A stretch of 64,000 nt of DNA from Euonymus europaeus (Eukaryota; Streptophyta; Magnoliopsida; Celastrales; Celastraceae), in NCBI GenBank assembly GCA_963580455.1, contig OY756965.1, positions 3,422,501 through 3,486,500 on the forward strand, in the 5' to 3' direction. The notes below the pieces were generated by a model, which made no database searches, had not been told where the DNA came from, and worked only from the letters and a program-made list of their open reading frames with translations. A program made the position numbers and the translations under genes. Shown one piece after another: positions 48,282-60,229 of this stretch (within the stretch, counting starts at the first letter, position 1; each line of letters starts with the position of its first letter).

Positions 48282-50768
48282 ATGGCTTTTATTGTACTTC
48301 ACCACCTCACAACACAACCTTCATGGCTTCTTCATCTTCATCTTCATCTTCTTCTTCTTCCTTCATGTGTTGGTCTCCTCTTCCTCCTCAAACACACCTT
48401 CTACCTACTCAAATGGGTCTACACCACCTTCTTCAGATCCCACAAAGACCTCACAAGGTATGGTCCATGGGCCCTAATCACTGGAGCCACAGATGGCATA
48501 GGCAAGGCCTTTGCACACCAACTAGCCCTTCATGGCCTAAACTTGATCCTAGTCAGTAGAGACTCCATCAAGCTCAATGCAGTCTCAACTGATATCCAAT
48601 CAAAATTCCCAAACATCAAAACTAAACTACTTGTGTTTGATTTTGCAAGTAATAATGGTTTTGGAGTTATTGAGAAGGTTGTGAAGGGGGTTGATGTGGG
48701 TGTTTTGGTTAATAATGTTGGGATTACGTACCCGAAAGCGAATTATTTTGATGAATTGGAGGAGAAAGTGTGGAAGGACATTGTTAGGGTTAATTTGGAA
48801 GGGACTACTGGTGTTATCAGAGCTGTTTTGCCTGGGATGATTGAGAGGAAGAGAGGTGCCATTGTTAGTATTGGCTCTGGTGCTGCCATTGTTGTTCCTT
48901 CACATCCTCTCTACACCATCTATGCTGCCACAAAAGCGTAAGTGCATATTAATTAATTTTGTTTAGTATGCCTAGATGCTGAATTAGTCTATTTAATTTT
49001 ATTTATTTGAATTTTTTGCAATTTAATAATAGAATTAATTTTGGTTGAATATTCATTTGCTTTTATATTCTTTTTAATTTTCTCTATTTGCAATCAGAGA
49101 TGACAACGGTTGGATATTTTATAGATTGTGTAGAATCTGCCTCCGACTAATTCATTTCACTTTTTTTACCCACACTGACTCTGACCCGTTGTCGGGACAT
49201 AATTTTGATATCCATCGTCAACCCGTGAGTATACCCGTCCCGTTGAAATGATTCCACACTTTTTTCTATTGAAATGATTTTACACTTCTAATTTCAACCT
49301 TCCACCGTAAAGATCATCATTGTTAATAATTATGATTTAAGTTTTTTTTTTTACCTTTCCATTCTTTTAAATAAAAAATGTAAATATATAATGTACAAAT
49401 ATTTTATATTAAGTATATAACTATTTATATTAATATATCTCAGATACATCGGATCGGAGATAGTCTATATCTGTCTCCAACTCGACCTAGAGTCGAGTTA
49501 TATTTTTAAAACCCGACTCTGACCCGGTGTCCGTTACGAATCAGGCAAAATCCGCCGGACTCGGATCAGACACAGATGGATTGAAACGAATCGATTTAAA
49601 ATTACATCCCTAATTTATATAGCCTTTCCATATATCTTCACCCACCCAAGTTTGTGTATATAATAAGTATGCATGTATCCCAAATCCCCAATGTAGAAAG
49701 AAAAACAGAGTGGGTAGGAGTAGTGAGCCCTACATTAAATATTTGTGACTACTACAAATGCATATTTGTCACCAATCCTTCTTTCTCAATGTTTTTTCTT
49801 GTGTAGGTGACTTGTTAGTGTGCTCTTAAAAGTTCCATTTGTTTTTTTTTTTTTGAAAAGGTCATCGACCTTTTATGACAACGCTTTATTGATGTACTTG
49901 AGCCTTAGAGCGGCTATGCAAATTCTAAGAAAAATCTTTTTTAAAGAAATTAAATAGGATTTAAATGAGTTAATTTTTTATTTTAAAATTAAAATGGACT
50001 GTGAGACTTATAGACTTACTAGATTAATTTTTCTGAGTGGAACCTAAATGAATATAAGACTATTATTTTATTATTATTTTTTTATAAAAAATATAGGATT
50101 CTAAGAATTTGAGAGATCTAGATGACGGCCTATCTCGTCCCACTGATTTAGGGACGTCCAGACTCTTTAAATTACATTTTCTTTCCAATTAGACTATATG
50201 ATATTTGAGTACTCGCTCTTTTAAACTAAAAAAGTTAAAGGTTCGAGTGAGGAGAGGAAGAATAATTACTTAAAATAAAATCGTGAGAGAGGGCAGAAAC
50301 GGTCGTCGGATGCAAATGCAAATATTAATGCATTAAACAGGTATTGGTTTGGTTTGAAATTGGTGCAGTTACATTGATCAATTATCAAGGTGTCTGTACA
50401 TGGAGTACAAGCATTGTGGGATTGATGTGCAGTGTCAGGTACTCTGCTTCTTATTAGTTTTATGGTATCTCTGTAGTAGTAAAATGAGTAGCTGCTCTTT
50501 AATGACAGAAATTGATTTTCAGGTGCCACTATATGTTGCAACAAAAATGGCATCGAACGTGGCATTCATTGAGGGTTCGTCTTTGTTTGTGCCAAGCCCA
50601 GAAGAGTACGCAAGAGCTGCAATATCTCGAGTGGGCTACGAACCACGGTGCATACCTTACTGGGCTCATGCGGTCCAGTCTTTCTTGGCCCAATTATTTC
50701 CTGAGCCCATTCTAGATGGTTGGCGTCTCTCCATTGGAATCCACAGGAGGGGGAGTGAAGTCAAGTAG
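48282..50768 (+). CDS. Very-long-chain 3-ketoacyl-CoA reductase-like, copy 1
   Basis: Short-chain dehydrogenase/reductase for the second step of very-long-chain fatty acid elongation (3-ketoacyl-CoA to 3-hydroxyacyl-CoA, NADPH) in the ER membrane. Exons 48282-48937, 50369-50438 and 50523-50768 give 323 aa (Arabidopsis KCR1 is about 320). An N-terminal membrane segment (22-46) is followed by the NADP fold with TGATDGIG (67-74), NNVG (144-147), catalytic Ser199 and Tyr214-xxx-Lys218. The first intron falls right after the Lys codon and part of the Ala. Exon 2 (70 nt) is the same size as in copy 2. Intron 1 is 1431 bp and intron 2 only 84 bp, the reverse of copy 2. The C-terminus ends RGSEVK, without the dilysine-like ER-retrieval end of copy 2. 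The active site is complete, but copy 1 is the more divergent of the two. Confidence 0.9.
49096..49613. mobile_element. hAT-like MITE in KCR copy 1 intron 1 (candidate)
   Basis: Left end CAGAGATGACAACGG. The right end, read from the minus strand, is TAGGGATGTAATTTTAAAT, so the terminal words are similar. The interior has repeated 'CCGACTCTGACCCG' words in both halves. This fits a common plant hAT-type non-autonomous family. An 8-bp target duplication is not clear. A second poly(T)-led remnant (49842-49915) lies downstream in the same intron. Confidence 0.4.
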
Positions 50769-51763
50769 GCTCGTGTAGCTAGGCCCGTGGGCTTTACTCT
50801 CATGGGAGAGTATTTTGAACCCAACTTGGGTTTCTAAATAAGTTGCTACTGACTTGCCAGGTCTCTCAAATTTAACTTTGTGATTTTCTTTTCTGGCTGT
50901 AGCATCTCGTGGATGCTAATATAATCTCTTCTGGTTAGTTTCTATTAGATATTTTCATTATCAAAAAAATATATATATTGGATATATCAACGAAATTATA
51001 TAAGTAAACTCACCAAATGGACATGTTTTGCATCAATCAAATCCACCAAACGTTGATAATTGGCGGTCTTTAATAGTTAGTAACATTTTTGTTACTTTTA
51101 ACGGTTTAAAGTTATGAAATATAATTGTGAATCAAACGGATTCATAGTTATTCAGCTATTGAAATTTATATTATATTTCATCTCTATTACATAAAATATG
51201 AAGTCACATACTTACTAATAACAACGAAATATATATTTCCAATAAAATAAACTCAATTCTCATATTTATTACATAAAAAAAAGTCATATTTAAATCACAT
51301 CAATAAAATATATAATATTATACATTGTATATTCTCTATTAAAAATTGGACCGTTATATTTACTATTAGCAAGGAAAGTTTATCAACTTTTTTGTAACTA
51401 AAAATTTCGATAACCCATAACAATTTGTTTTTAAAATGATCAAAATCCGACTAAACACGTTAGTATATCAAATTTTCAAATTTATTTTTTAAATTATTTT
51501 TTCAGATTTTTTTATTTCATACAATCATGGGGAACATTAAATTGGCTGTAATGGGCTGGTTTTCAGCTCATCTACTTCACCACCCCCTCTGTTTCTTCTT
51601 CGATTTCTCCGTCTCTCCCTCAGTCAAATTCAATCCCACCCATCTAAACCAAACCCAAAATCACTCTCATTATATTGGCTTCTATGCTTCTCTGAACAAA
51701 ACCCATTTCTAGATCCATTTCTTCTCCCGCCCAGATCCGCTGATACCACGTACTCTGCCACTA
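50769..51763. other. Spacer between the two KCR genes
   Basis: 3' flank of copy 1, an AT-rich stretch, then the leader of copy 2 (C/T-rich from about 51580). No gene. Confidence 0.6.
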
Positions 51764-54418
51764 ATGGAGCCCTGTTTCTTCAACACTCTCAAGTCGCAGC
51801 CAAGTTGGGTTCTTTTTCTCTTTGCTTTGGGATCCTTTTCGATTTTGAAATTCTCTCTCGCGGTTCTCAGATGGGTCTACGTTAGTTTTCTTAGACCCGC
51901 CAAGAATCTTAAGAAATACGGGTCGTGGGCTCTGGTTACTGGTCCTACTGACGGTATTGGGAAGAGTTTCGCGTTCGAGTTGGGTCGCAAAGGGCTTAAC
52001 CTGGCGTTGGTGGGTCGGAATCCGGATAAGCTGAAGGATGTCTCGGATTCAATCAAGGCTAAATACGGTAAGATTGAAATCAAGAATGTCGTTGTTGATT
52101 TCAGTGAGGATCTTGACGAGGGTGTGAAAAGGATTGGAGAAGCAATTGAAGGATTGGATGTTGGGGTTTTGATTAACAATGTTGGAATTTCGTACCCTTA
52201 TGCGAGGTTCTTCCACGAAGTTGATGAGCAGCTTCTTAGGAATATGATTAAAGTCAATGTTGAAGGGACTACAAAGGTTACACAGGCTGTTCTGCCTGGG
52301 ATGTTGAAGAGGAAGAAAGGGGCAATCGTGAATATTGGTTCTGGTGCGGCCATCGTGATTCCGTCGGACCCTCTTTACGCCGTTTATGCTGCCACAAAAG
52401 CGTAAGTGCTTGCTTATGTCTCAATTGCTTTGCATTTTATCGAGCTCTGAAATTTTCTTTCTTGTTTTCAGGTATATTGATCAGTTCTCTAGGAGCCTTT
52501 ATGTTGAGTACAAGGATAGAGGGATCGATGTGCAGTGTCAGGTACTGTTTATGAATTTGAGATTCTTGATGTTTCTTACTTCCTCATCTAATATATTTAA
52601 TCCAACTTTTTCTAGGAATATGGTTTCTTTCTGCATGAAACAAAAACTGATTCCTCTTTATTGGCCTTCTTTAGCATAAATCACCTTTTAATTTACTTTT
52701 ATGGTTTGAATTCAGATTAGGACAATGGATTGTAGATTCATCAAGGGGGACTAGTGAATCCTGTATTTGTGGGTAGTTTTTGAAAGAGTTCTTAGAGGTT
52801 GTGATCATGTTATTTGAGGGAAATTTCATTAGAGAAAGGAGATCACTTATTTATTGTTGCAAAAACTGTGAGAACAAGAAAAACAATATGGAGTGAAATA
52901 TAGCCATATAGGGTTGATGGTGTTTCCTCTTCGCATTCTCAATCCGGATAATTGCTTGTTGGTAGGGCCACAGGCATAAAACGACAACTCTTAGGAGCGA
53001 GGCCTAGATTATTGGTCTACTCCCCATAAGTTTTCTATTTTCTATGTTTTTTATCATCATTGTAGGATACCCAAGTGTTAGACAGTAGAAACTAACCTTG
53101 TTAAGTAACACTAACCCATTTGAAATGATGATCATAGCAGCAGAGCATATCTTTTGCATTGCACTAGAAAGCTAGGTCTTTGTGAATGTAGAATGACTTT
53201 GGCTTGATTCCCAATTATAGCTGCTTAGAAATTCAAGGTAGAACTTATATTTCCTTGATGTTCATTTCCCAATTTCATATTCCAAGAGGGCCATAGTATT
53301 CAGGACCATATCTTTCATTTCTGTAAGAAACTAACTTACAATTTATTAAGCTTATTATTTTTAATTTATCTATCATAACTTGATGTCCGGTGTCCCCTCC
53401 CTTGATACAATAATTCTGTTTCTTTTTTTTTCCCTAAAAAATGAATATACTTTGGACTAAATGGTAGTCTTCATAACTATATTTGGTTGTCAAACTTGCT
53501 ATCGCAGCAGTTGTAAAACTCTTTATTGTGTTCTTGCGGCATATCATTGATCTGATACATAAACTAGCTGGGCTTTATATTATGTTATACAGTTATATAT
53601 TAACTAAGACATTAAGCCAATTGCATCTCATGAAATTTGACCAAATTTTACATCGACTCTAAACCTATTGTTATACTCATCTCTTTCATCTATGTCAGGG
53701 ACTGTGTTTTTAATATAATAAATAGTTATAAGCAGAGCTATTCAACCGAATAATACAGATACCCAGTATCTAGTGTGGGTCTAATTCTTCTCCTTCAGTA
53801 GATGGCGCACTCTCATAATTAGTAACAGACCGCAACCAATGACAGCACTAGTTGTATTCAGAATCCCTAGCTACAAATATTCTCTTAACCTCCCAACCCA
53901 TATCCTCATAAGTTCTTTCTAGATGTGCATCTTGTGCTCTAGAAATAGGTTCAACATTCAGGAGGTTAGCCATTTCTGTGTATGCCATGAATATCATAAT
54001 CATCTTGTTTAAATTGATGCTAGCAAGGAAAGGAAGAGAATGGTTGACATGTTAACTATCTGTATGCTGCAATAGGGATTTTGCACGCAAAACCTGTTGT
54101 CTGCAGGGTATCAACTATCAGGGCATGTGATTTTTCTTTGCTTCCTTGGTTTTCAATGGACAGGTTCCTTTGTACGTGGCAACAAAGATGGCATCAATCA
54201 GGAGATCGTCCTTGTTCGTGCCGTCAGCAGATGATTATGCTCGAGCAGCAATGCGGTGGATAGGATACGATCCTCGTTGCACCCCATACTGGCCTCATTC
54301 CCTTCTCTGGGGACTGGCACACTCATTGCCGGAGTTTGTTATCGATGGATGGCGTCTGCAGTTTTGCCTTGGAATCCGAAAGAGAGGACATATGAAAGAT
54401 TCAAGGAAGAAGGAATAG
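51764..54418 (+). CDS. KCR1: Very-long-chain 3-ketoacyl-CoA reductase, copy 2
   Basis: SDR-family reductase of the ER fatty-acid elongase complex that makes very-long-chain acyl-CoAs for cuticular wax, sphingolipids and seed oil. Exons 51764-52401, 52472-52541 and 54164-54418 give 320 aa, full family length. A hydrophobic N-terminal anchor (14-36) is followed by TGPTDGIG (59-66), NNVG (138-141), Ser193 and Tyr208-xxx-Lys212, all catalytic positions kept. Exon 3 gives [11 protein letters not shown] and a terminal RKKE, a dilysine-like ER-retrieval signal. Intron 1 is 70 bp, intron 2 1622 bp. This copy looks like the housekeeping KCR1 orthologue. The upstream gene at 48282 is a tandem paralogue with the same exon plan. 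Confidence 0.93.
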
Positions 54419-54825
54419 GCAGTACTCTGTAATTTGTAGTATTTAGTATTTGTGGACTATTAGGATGCGAAATTCCTCTACTTGGAACTCGTTTGTATTC
54501 TCTTGTTTGTTCTTTCAAATGACCTTTTATGTATCCAAGATCGGTGGTTTGTTATGATCATCACCCCATTCATGTAGTTTCAACGCACGAAGGGCTGAAT
54601 TTAAACAACTAGGATTTAAGTTGTCGATTAGGACCTTGAGCTTCTTTTGAGATTTCTTCTCATGCACGGTCCATTGTTTCTGGTTCATCTTCTTCCTTTT
54701 GTAAATCAAACTAGGTGCATCTGATCTAACCGTTGGGTCAGCAAGAAAGACACTGCAGTTTCTAGCGCTGGGGGAGAGAACATTATTCCTAATAGCATCG
54801 AGAATGCAGAACTAATAGCATTCAT

Positions 54826-56035
54826 AGAATTGAAAGGCAAATAGAACCCTTGCAGAACAGTGATGGTAAAGCTGTGCTATGATCTGGGAACGAGGAAACA
54901 ACTTCAGGGTCTGCAGAAGTCGGCAACACTGAAGAAGTAGTCTTTACTTCTAAATCTTCAAATGTAAAGGAAACTGTAGTTCCTGGTAAACCTTCAAAGA
55001 AAAAAGGAAATTCTAGCGCTGACAAAGGTTCAGATGGTGTATCTCTACTCACATCAGTCACAGAGCATCTTATAAAGGCTCCACGAGTGGCATTTCATTA
55101 ATTGAACCTCATCAATTCTGGAACTGTCCTACCCCAAAAATCATCATTTAAGGCCGAGAATGATAAAGATGATGTTGCAATTGGCTCAGAGCAGAAGACC
55201 CTATTCACCACCTCAGGTGCAATGTTCAAAGATGATAGTGTAGAGAGCTCTGATGACAACGGTGGAGGTCAGGATTCAGATGTCAGCACCAAAATGCCAT
55301 CATATAATTCAGCATCAGATGGGAAAAAAGCAATGCTGATGTCAACTCGTCTCTGATGGGTAGTTTAAAAATTTGTGGGTGAATCATATAATGCCTAGTG
55401 TCTGATAAATTACATTTTTGGCTATCATATTCACCTTACACCGAGTATAGGATCTAATTGTTGTGTTTAATTAAAATATTTGTATGTGACCTTATGGTGC
55501 AGGCAGAAATGAAGATAGTGGAAAAATCATCAAATCATCGTTGTAAGATATATTCTTTTTACTGTGGTTCTGTTTAGACATTTTCGGTTTATATTCGCAA
55601 GTTACATTTACATTTTAGAAGCAATTTATGGCTCGGAACAATTTTTTAATCACAAGTGCACTTCATTTTCATATTTGATGTCCTTCCTCTTTAACTATTT
55701 AACCTTTTTTTTTTTACATTGCATGGAGCAGCTCATCTGGTGCAAAGGGTTTGGCCTTTGAAGCCATCCTTAAAAGGTCTAGCGGATTCAAGAAAAAAGC
55801 TTCTCCATTTCGACACGAGTACTCTGAAAGCCAGCCGGTTGATTTGTTCCCACAGTCGAGCCAACCTGTAAATGCCATGTCTTTCCCTCACTTTCTTTTT
55901 CTTTTTCTTGAATTATGAATGTTTTTCCTTCTGCAGAAGTTTCGGTTTCATCGTAGTCTGAAGAGGTGCATAGGGCATCCCTGGATTCTTTGTTTTCCTC
56001 TTTGTGCAAGAAGAAATGGAATGAGCCGTGCATGA
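54826..56035 (+). pseudogene. Decayed multi-exon gene of unknown family
   Basis: One frame runs from about 54826 to 55330 and encodes Ser/Lys/Asp-rich protein, broken by TGA (about 54881) and TAA (about 55099). A one-base shift then brings the frame to a good donor after 55359. Splice-consistent exons follow: 55503-55542, 55732-55867 (SSGAKGLAFEAILKRSSG..., then KKKASPFRHEYSES) and a possible last exon 55937-56035. All joins keep frame and GT-AG sites. The low-complexity N-part and basic C-part suggest a nuclear or chromatin-type protein, but I do not recognise the family. The upstream start was not found. Two stops and a shift argue for a pseudogene; if these are sequence errors it could be a real gene. 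Confidence 0.4.
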
Positions 56036-58744
56036 AAAACTGTGGAATGATATTGAAGTAATTGAGATATGGGTGCTCGTTTGATTTCAATCACAAAATC
56101 AGTTGGTGTGCATGGTTTTTTTATGGCTCCTGGGCCTTGCATTTTGTGGATTCAATTATCATTCATTTATAAAATAAAAAATTATGGAAACAAGTCTTGG
56201 TAAACAAGAACAATCCTCAATTAAGGGGCAAATGTACAATCTGGATACTCTCATAGATATTTCTAGGGTGGGACGAGACAGACGGCTGTCTGGGACCTCC
56301 CAAATTCTTAGGGCCTCATATTTTTAAAAGATTAATAATATTACAATAGTCTCAAACACTTTTAGGGCTTATTTAATATTCACCACATTACAACTTAAAA
56401 ATCAAAAAATTAACTCACTTAATTTTTAAATTTATTTAATTATTATTTTTATAAGAACTCGAATTTTAGAGTTTGCCCTAAATCCCTTAAGACTCAAATA
56501 CGCCTGAGTACTCTCCAATATCGTGCAAACTAGTGTCCAAACGCAAAGGCTGATGTGCGTCAAATCAAGTTTAATATAAAGTAGAAATTTGAGAATTGCA
56601 CCCTCTAACTTTTTGTTTTTATTTTTTTAAAAAATATTAATGGTAAAAGTTTTTTGCAAGACATATGAACAGAAGATTGAGAAATCAACAAAATAGTGTA
56701 TTACGAATAAAGAAGAAGTTCCAAGAAAACAATTGAGTTTTGACTTTTGAGTATGGATCGATATGTTCCTAGCTAGCTCCATAGCGGGTTTGTAACCAAA
56801 AGAGAAGCTCAATTGCTAATGAATCTCAAAGATTTTGAGTGCGTTTATTTTCTATTTCGTATAACTTAAAATTGTGAAGTCCGCGTAGAATACTGTGTCA
56901 ACCAAACATCACATTTTATTGACAGCTTAAAATTGTGGATCTTACAGCTTTAAACTGTACAAAATGAAATGTTATCATACCATAGCTTTTTAGAAATTAA
57001 AGATGTGGGACCCACAGTATTTTACAATCATGTTACGTAATTGCCCCTTCATATCTTAAAAGTTAAAATTATTTTTTGTTGTAATACTTTTTTTGTAATT
57101 TTATCTATAAAATTAATCTAACAGAAAAATGAACCAAACACCCTCACAACATTTTATACAGTTTTTCATACAACATTTTTCATAACTTTAAGCACAATAT
57201 TTTTGACATCTTAAAGTTATAAAATGTAAATGTGAAACAAACGGACCCTTTGAGCGGTTGATATTGAGCAATTGATTGTCAATAATCGAATTCAAAATCT
57301 AACAAATGAGCAATGGTTAAATGATAGTTGTGGACATTGGGTAAGATGTTTTTAATGTTATTAAAAATGAGTTATTATGAAACAATTTAAAAATATGAAA
57401 AATTATCAAAAAAAAATTATTAATCAATTTTTAATTATTATTTATCTCTATTCAATAAATTTTTAACTTTTAATATTCTTTATTATTTCGAAGGAATAAC
57501 TAATAAAAAATCCAAAAAAATTATGTGGGCATTGACCCCGAATCTCACATGATTTTTTCCATCCTACAATAAAATCCTTCGTCCATTCCTGTCCACATAT
57601 ATATATAAAAGTTCCTAAACCATTTAATATAAAACAATTATAATGCTGCTTGTGAGATGTTCTTATGTATATCCATGATTTTGTGACGAATGATGTTGAA
57701 TTGCAAATGAGACTCCAGTTGAACGATAATTTTTAAGAATCGATCATTTTAACACAGGGTGAGTTCGAATCTCCAAACTTCCAATTTCTGAGAATCAAAA
57801 AAGAAAGAAAAGCAAAAAAAAGAAGAAAGTAACCTGAATTACTGTAGGCCCTTTTGTCCTCAAAACACCTGACCACTTTTATTAAAGTGTAACTCCAACA
57901 CTCCGATGTTTACGTTAATTTCTATGGGACCCATTTCCAGTGTGATCCAGCTCTGTTTTAGTTGCTTAGTTTAATTAAAAATTATTGTAATGCAATATTT
58001 TATGATTTACATTATCGAGAAAAAAGGAAAATGAAGAATATTCTTTCAGTATACGTCATTGTTCAAAATTAAAGGAATTGCTTTTTGAAATTTACAAATA
58101 TTTTCCGATAAGATAAAGGATATAAAAATAATGACTTCATATGCACGAGGTGCTACCAAACAAAACTGTTATCATCATAAAACATAAACAATACCCGCAC
58201 ATAAGACTTGACGAGGTCAGGTACATATAAAATATACGCATAACTTATCTCTTCATCATATGTGAAGAGACTATTTCCAACAACGAATTTATGATATTTA
58301 GATTGCATTTGGTAATGGTAATTTTATCACCGGCCGATCTTCATTCTCTTTTGACATCTTAGTAAATAGTGGTAACCCCTTGATTTGGCTTTATGGGGCG
58401 AGTTTATATTTAATAAATATTACTTTAACTATTACTCTCATTTAAGGTGGTCATTTTACTTATTAATATTATTATTATAAAAATTGTTAATGTTGATTTA
58501 TGTACTTCAACGCCTAGCCATTTTAATTCAATTAAGTTCATTTTGTTATGTTAAAAAATGAATATACATATTTATAAATATAAAATATTTAAAAGAATAC
58601 AAGAAAATGAAATTTTAATTATGAGGAAAATTTGGTGACAATAGTAAATTTCATTTAATATGTATAAGCATTTTTTTGAAAGGAAAAAAAAACTGATAGT
58701 TAAAAAATAAAAAATAATTTTTGAAAATGATCAGTACCGTTGGA
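56036..58744. other. Intergenic DNA, AT-rich, with MITE remnants
   Basis: No gene. A repeat at 56840-57250 is listed separately. The rest (57251-58744) is AT-rich spacer without recognised features. Confidence 0.55.
56840..57250 (-). mobile_element. MITE-like repeat (same family as 24309-24480)
   Basis: Begins near GAGTGCGTTTATTTTC and ends AAACAAACGGACCC. It has internal inverted similarity: TTAAAATTGTG and AACTTTAAG blocks in both halves. The right part (57090-57250) matches 24309-24480 in reverse orientation. Likely a hAT-type non-autonomous element. Target duplication not established. Confidence 0.5.
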
Positions 58745-59488
58745 TCACATTATATTCTTCTTCTTCTTCTTCCTAAATACCACCTCCGTATCCAACCCGA
58801 GCCCGTCAACCTTCTTTCTGTAAACCATCTCCGATTCCTTGAACATCTCCGCAAGCGGCTTCACACTAAACAGATCGTTCGCCGAATATTTATCAGGCCG
58901 CTTAGATAGCGCCACGTGTAAGACACACACTCCTCCTGGCTTTAACGTCCGCTCGATCTCCCCGATAAACTTGTGCGGGTAAAGCGCGTGGTCGAACACG
59001 TTCGAGAACTCAAAATCGAAATTCTCGTCACGGAATGGCTGGTGATGGAAGTCGCCTTTGATCACAAGCGGCGGGTAGGGCACAAGGTCGATTCCGACAG
59101 AGTCGGACACTCCTACTCGCCTCAAAGCCTCCACCGCCTGCCCGACTCTTGCGCCGATACAAAGCGATTTCGAATCGTTGAAGAGGAGATTCCTCTTCTG
59201 CAAATCGTGGAAGAATCCCGCGAAGACTTCGATTTTGCGGTCCCAATCACTGGTCGTCCAGATTTTCCGAAGCTTAGGGTTAAGGGTTTTGTTGAGTTGT
59301 TGCTGTATGTAGGAATTGTAGGAGACGTATCCAGGTCGGATCCTGATACCCGGATGTAATGTTTCGGTGGTGGTGGTGGTTCGGTTGCGGAGAGAGAAGA
59401 AGAGGACGAGGAGTGGAAGAGAGAGGAAGATAGAGGAGAGGAAGTATCGGATTATGAAGGGTTTTTGGTTTGTAGGTGCTGATTTCAT
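58745..59488 (-). CDS. Membrane-anchored methyltransferase-like protein (type 11-like domain)
   Basis: Single-exon gene of 247 aa. The start is the ATG at 59488 (MKSAPTNQ); the longer frame upstream begins with TTG. One membrane helix at about 12-33 is followed by a Thr-rich stretch (37-41), giving a type II, probably Golgi or ER, protein. The domain from about 105 resembles the class I SAM-dependent methyltransferase fold: SLCIGARVGQAVEALRR with a GIDL acidic strand end (motif I-like), KGDFHHQPF, then FDFEFSNVFDHALYPHKF and LKPGGVCVLHV (motif III-like). The motif I Gly set is reduced (IGARVGQ rather than GxGxG), so catalysis is uncertain. It ends in a Lys run (240-244). Known plant homologues are mostly uncharacterised 'methyltransferase-like' proteins. 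Confidence 0.8.
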   Translation of the reverse strand: MKSAPTNQKPFIIRYFLSSIFLSLPLLVLFFSLRNRTTTTTETLHPGIRIRPGYVSYNSYIQQQLNKTLNPKLRKIWTTSDWDRKIEVFAGFFHDLQKRNLLFNDSKSLCIGARVGQAVEALRRVGVSDSVGIDLVPYPPLVIKGDFHHQPFRDENFDFEFSNVFDHALYPHKFIGEIERTLKPGGVCVLHVALSKRPDKYSANDLFSVKPLAEMFKESEMVYRKKVDGLGLDTEVVFRKKKKKNIM

Positions 59489-60229
59489 GTCTGCAATGCA
59501 TGCATGCGAGGGAGAGACAGGGGAAGGGGGAGAGGGAGAGAAAAAGATAGACAAGGAAGAAGAAAAAAAGAAAGTATGAGAAACTTGAGAGTTGAGAGTA
59601 ATTGCCGGTCGTTTGTATTAATTGTAATTGTATCATCGCGTATTTTATTGGCGACGATGATACCAAAGTGGGCTTCGACAAATTTTGATAGTTTTAACAT
59701 ATTTGCATTTGCTACATTATTATTATTTTTGTACCTTGTATATTAAATTATTATCTCATTGTCTTTCTAATTGATCAAGATCAACTTTCTTTTCTTTTTT
59801 TGTTGAAAGTTTTTTATATGAACTTTTTATTTTATTTTATTTTTTTAAAGTGTTTGTAGCTTAATACATCCTTATTTATTTGAATCTGGACTCTTGGCTC
59901 AATAAAGACAAATTTAATGTTTTAACTTATTTAATGACAAATTTACCCTCTCTTTCTTTTACACACACTCTCTCCATCTCTCACACACAACCTTGTCAAC
60001 TGTTCGTTGTTATCCGACCATCGTTTTTGTCGCCGCAACCACCAAAACAAAGCTTGGACTTCCAAAAAAGAAAAAAAACCCTCAATGAACCACAAAAATT
60101 TTCATCCACCGTAGCCACCATAATCACGAAGAAATACTTGACGCGATCGAAACTTCTCTCCTTCGATCCAACCATCGTTTGGGACACCGAAGATATCGTT
60201 GAGCTCACAAGAGCAAGAGCTATGATTTC
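59489..60229. other. Intergenic DNA upstream of the methyltransferase-like gene
   Basis: GAGAGGGA-rich promoter/leader of the minus-strand gene, then AT-rich DNA and a C-rich stretch near 59945-60010. The long frame 59880-60359 starts with TTG and runs into the satellite, and it shows no domain. Confidence 0.5.
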
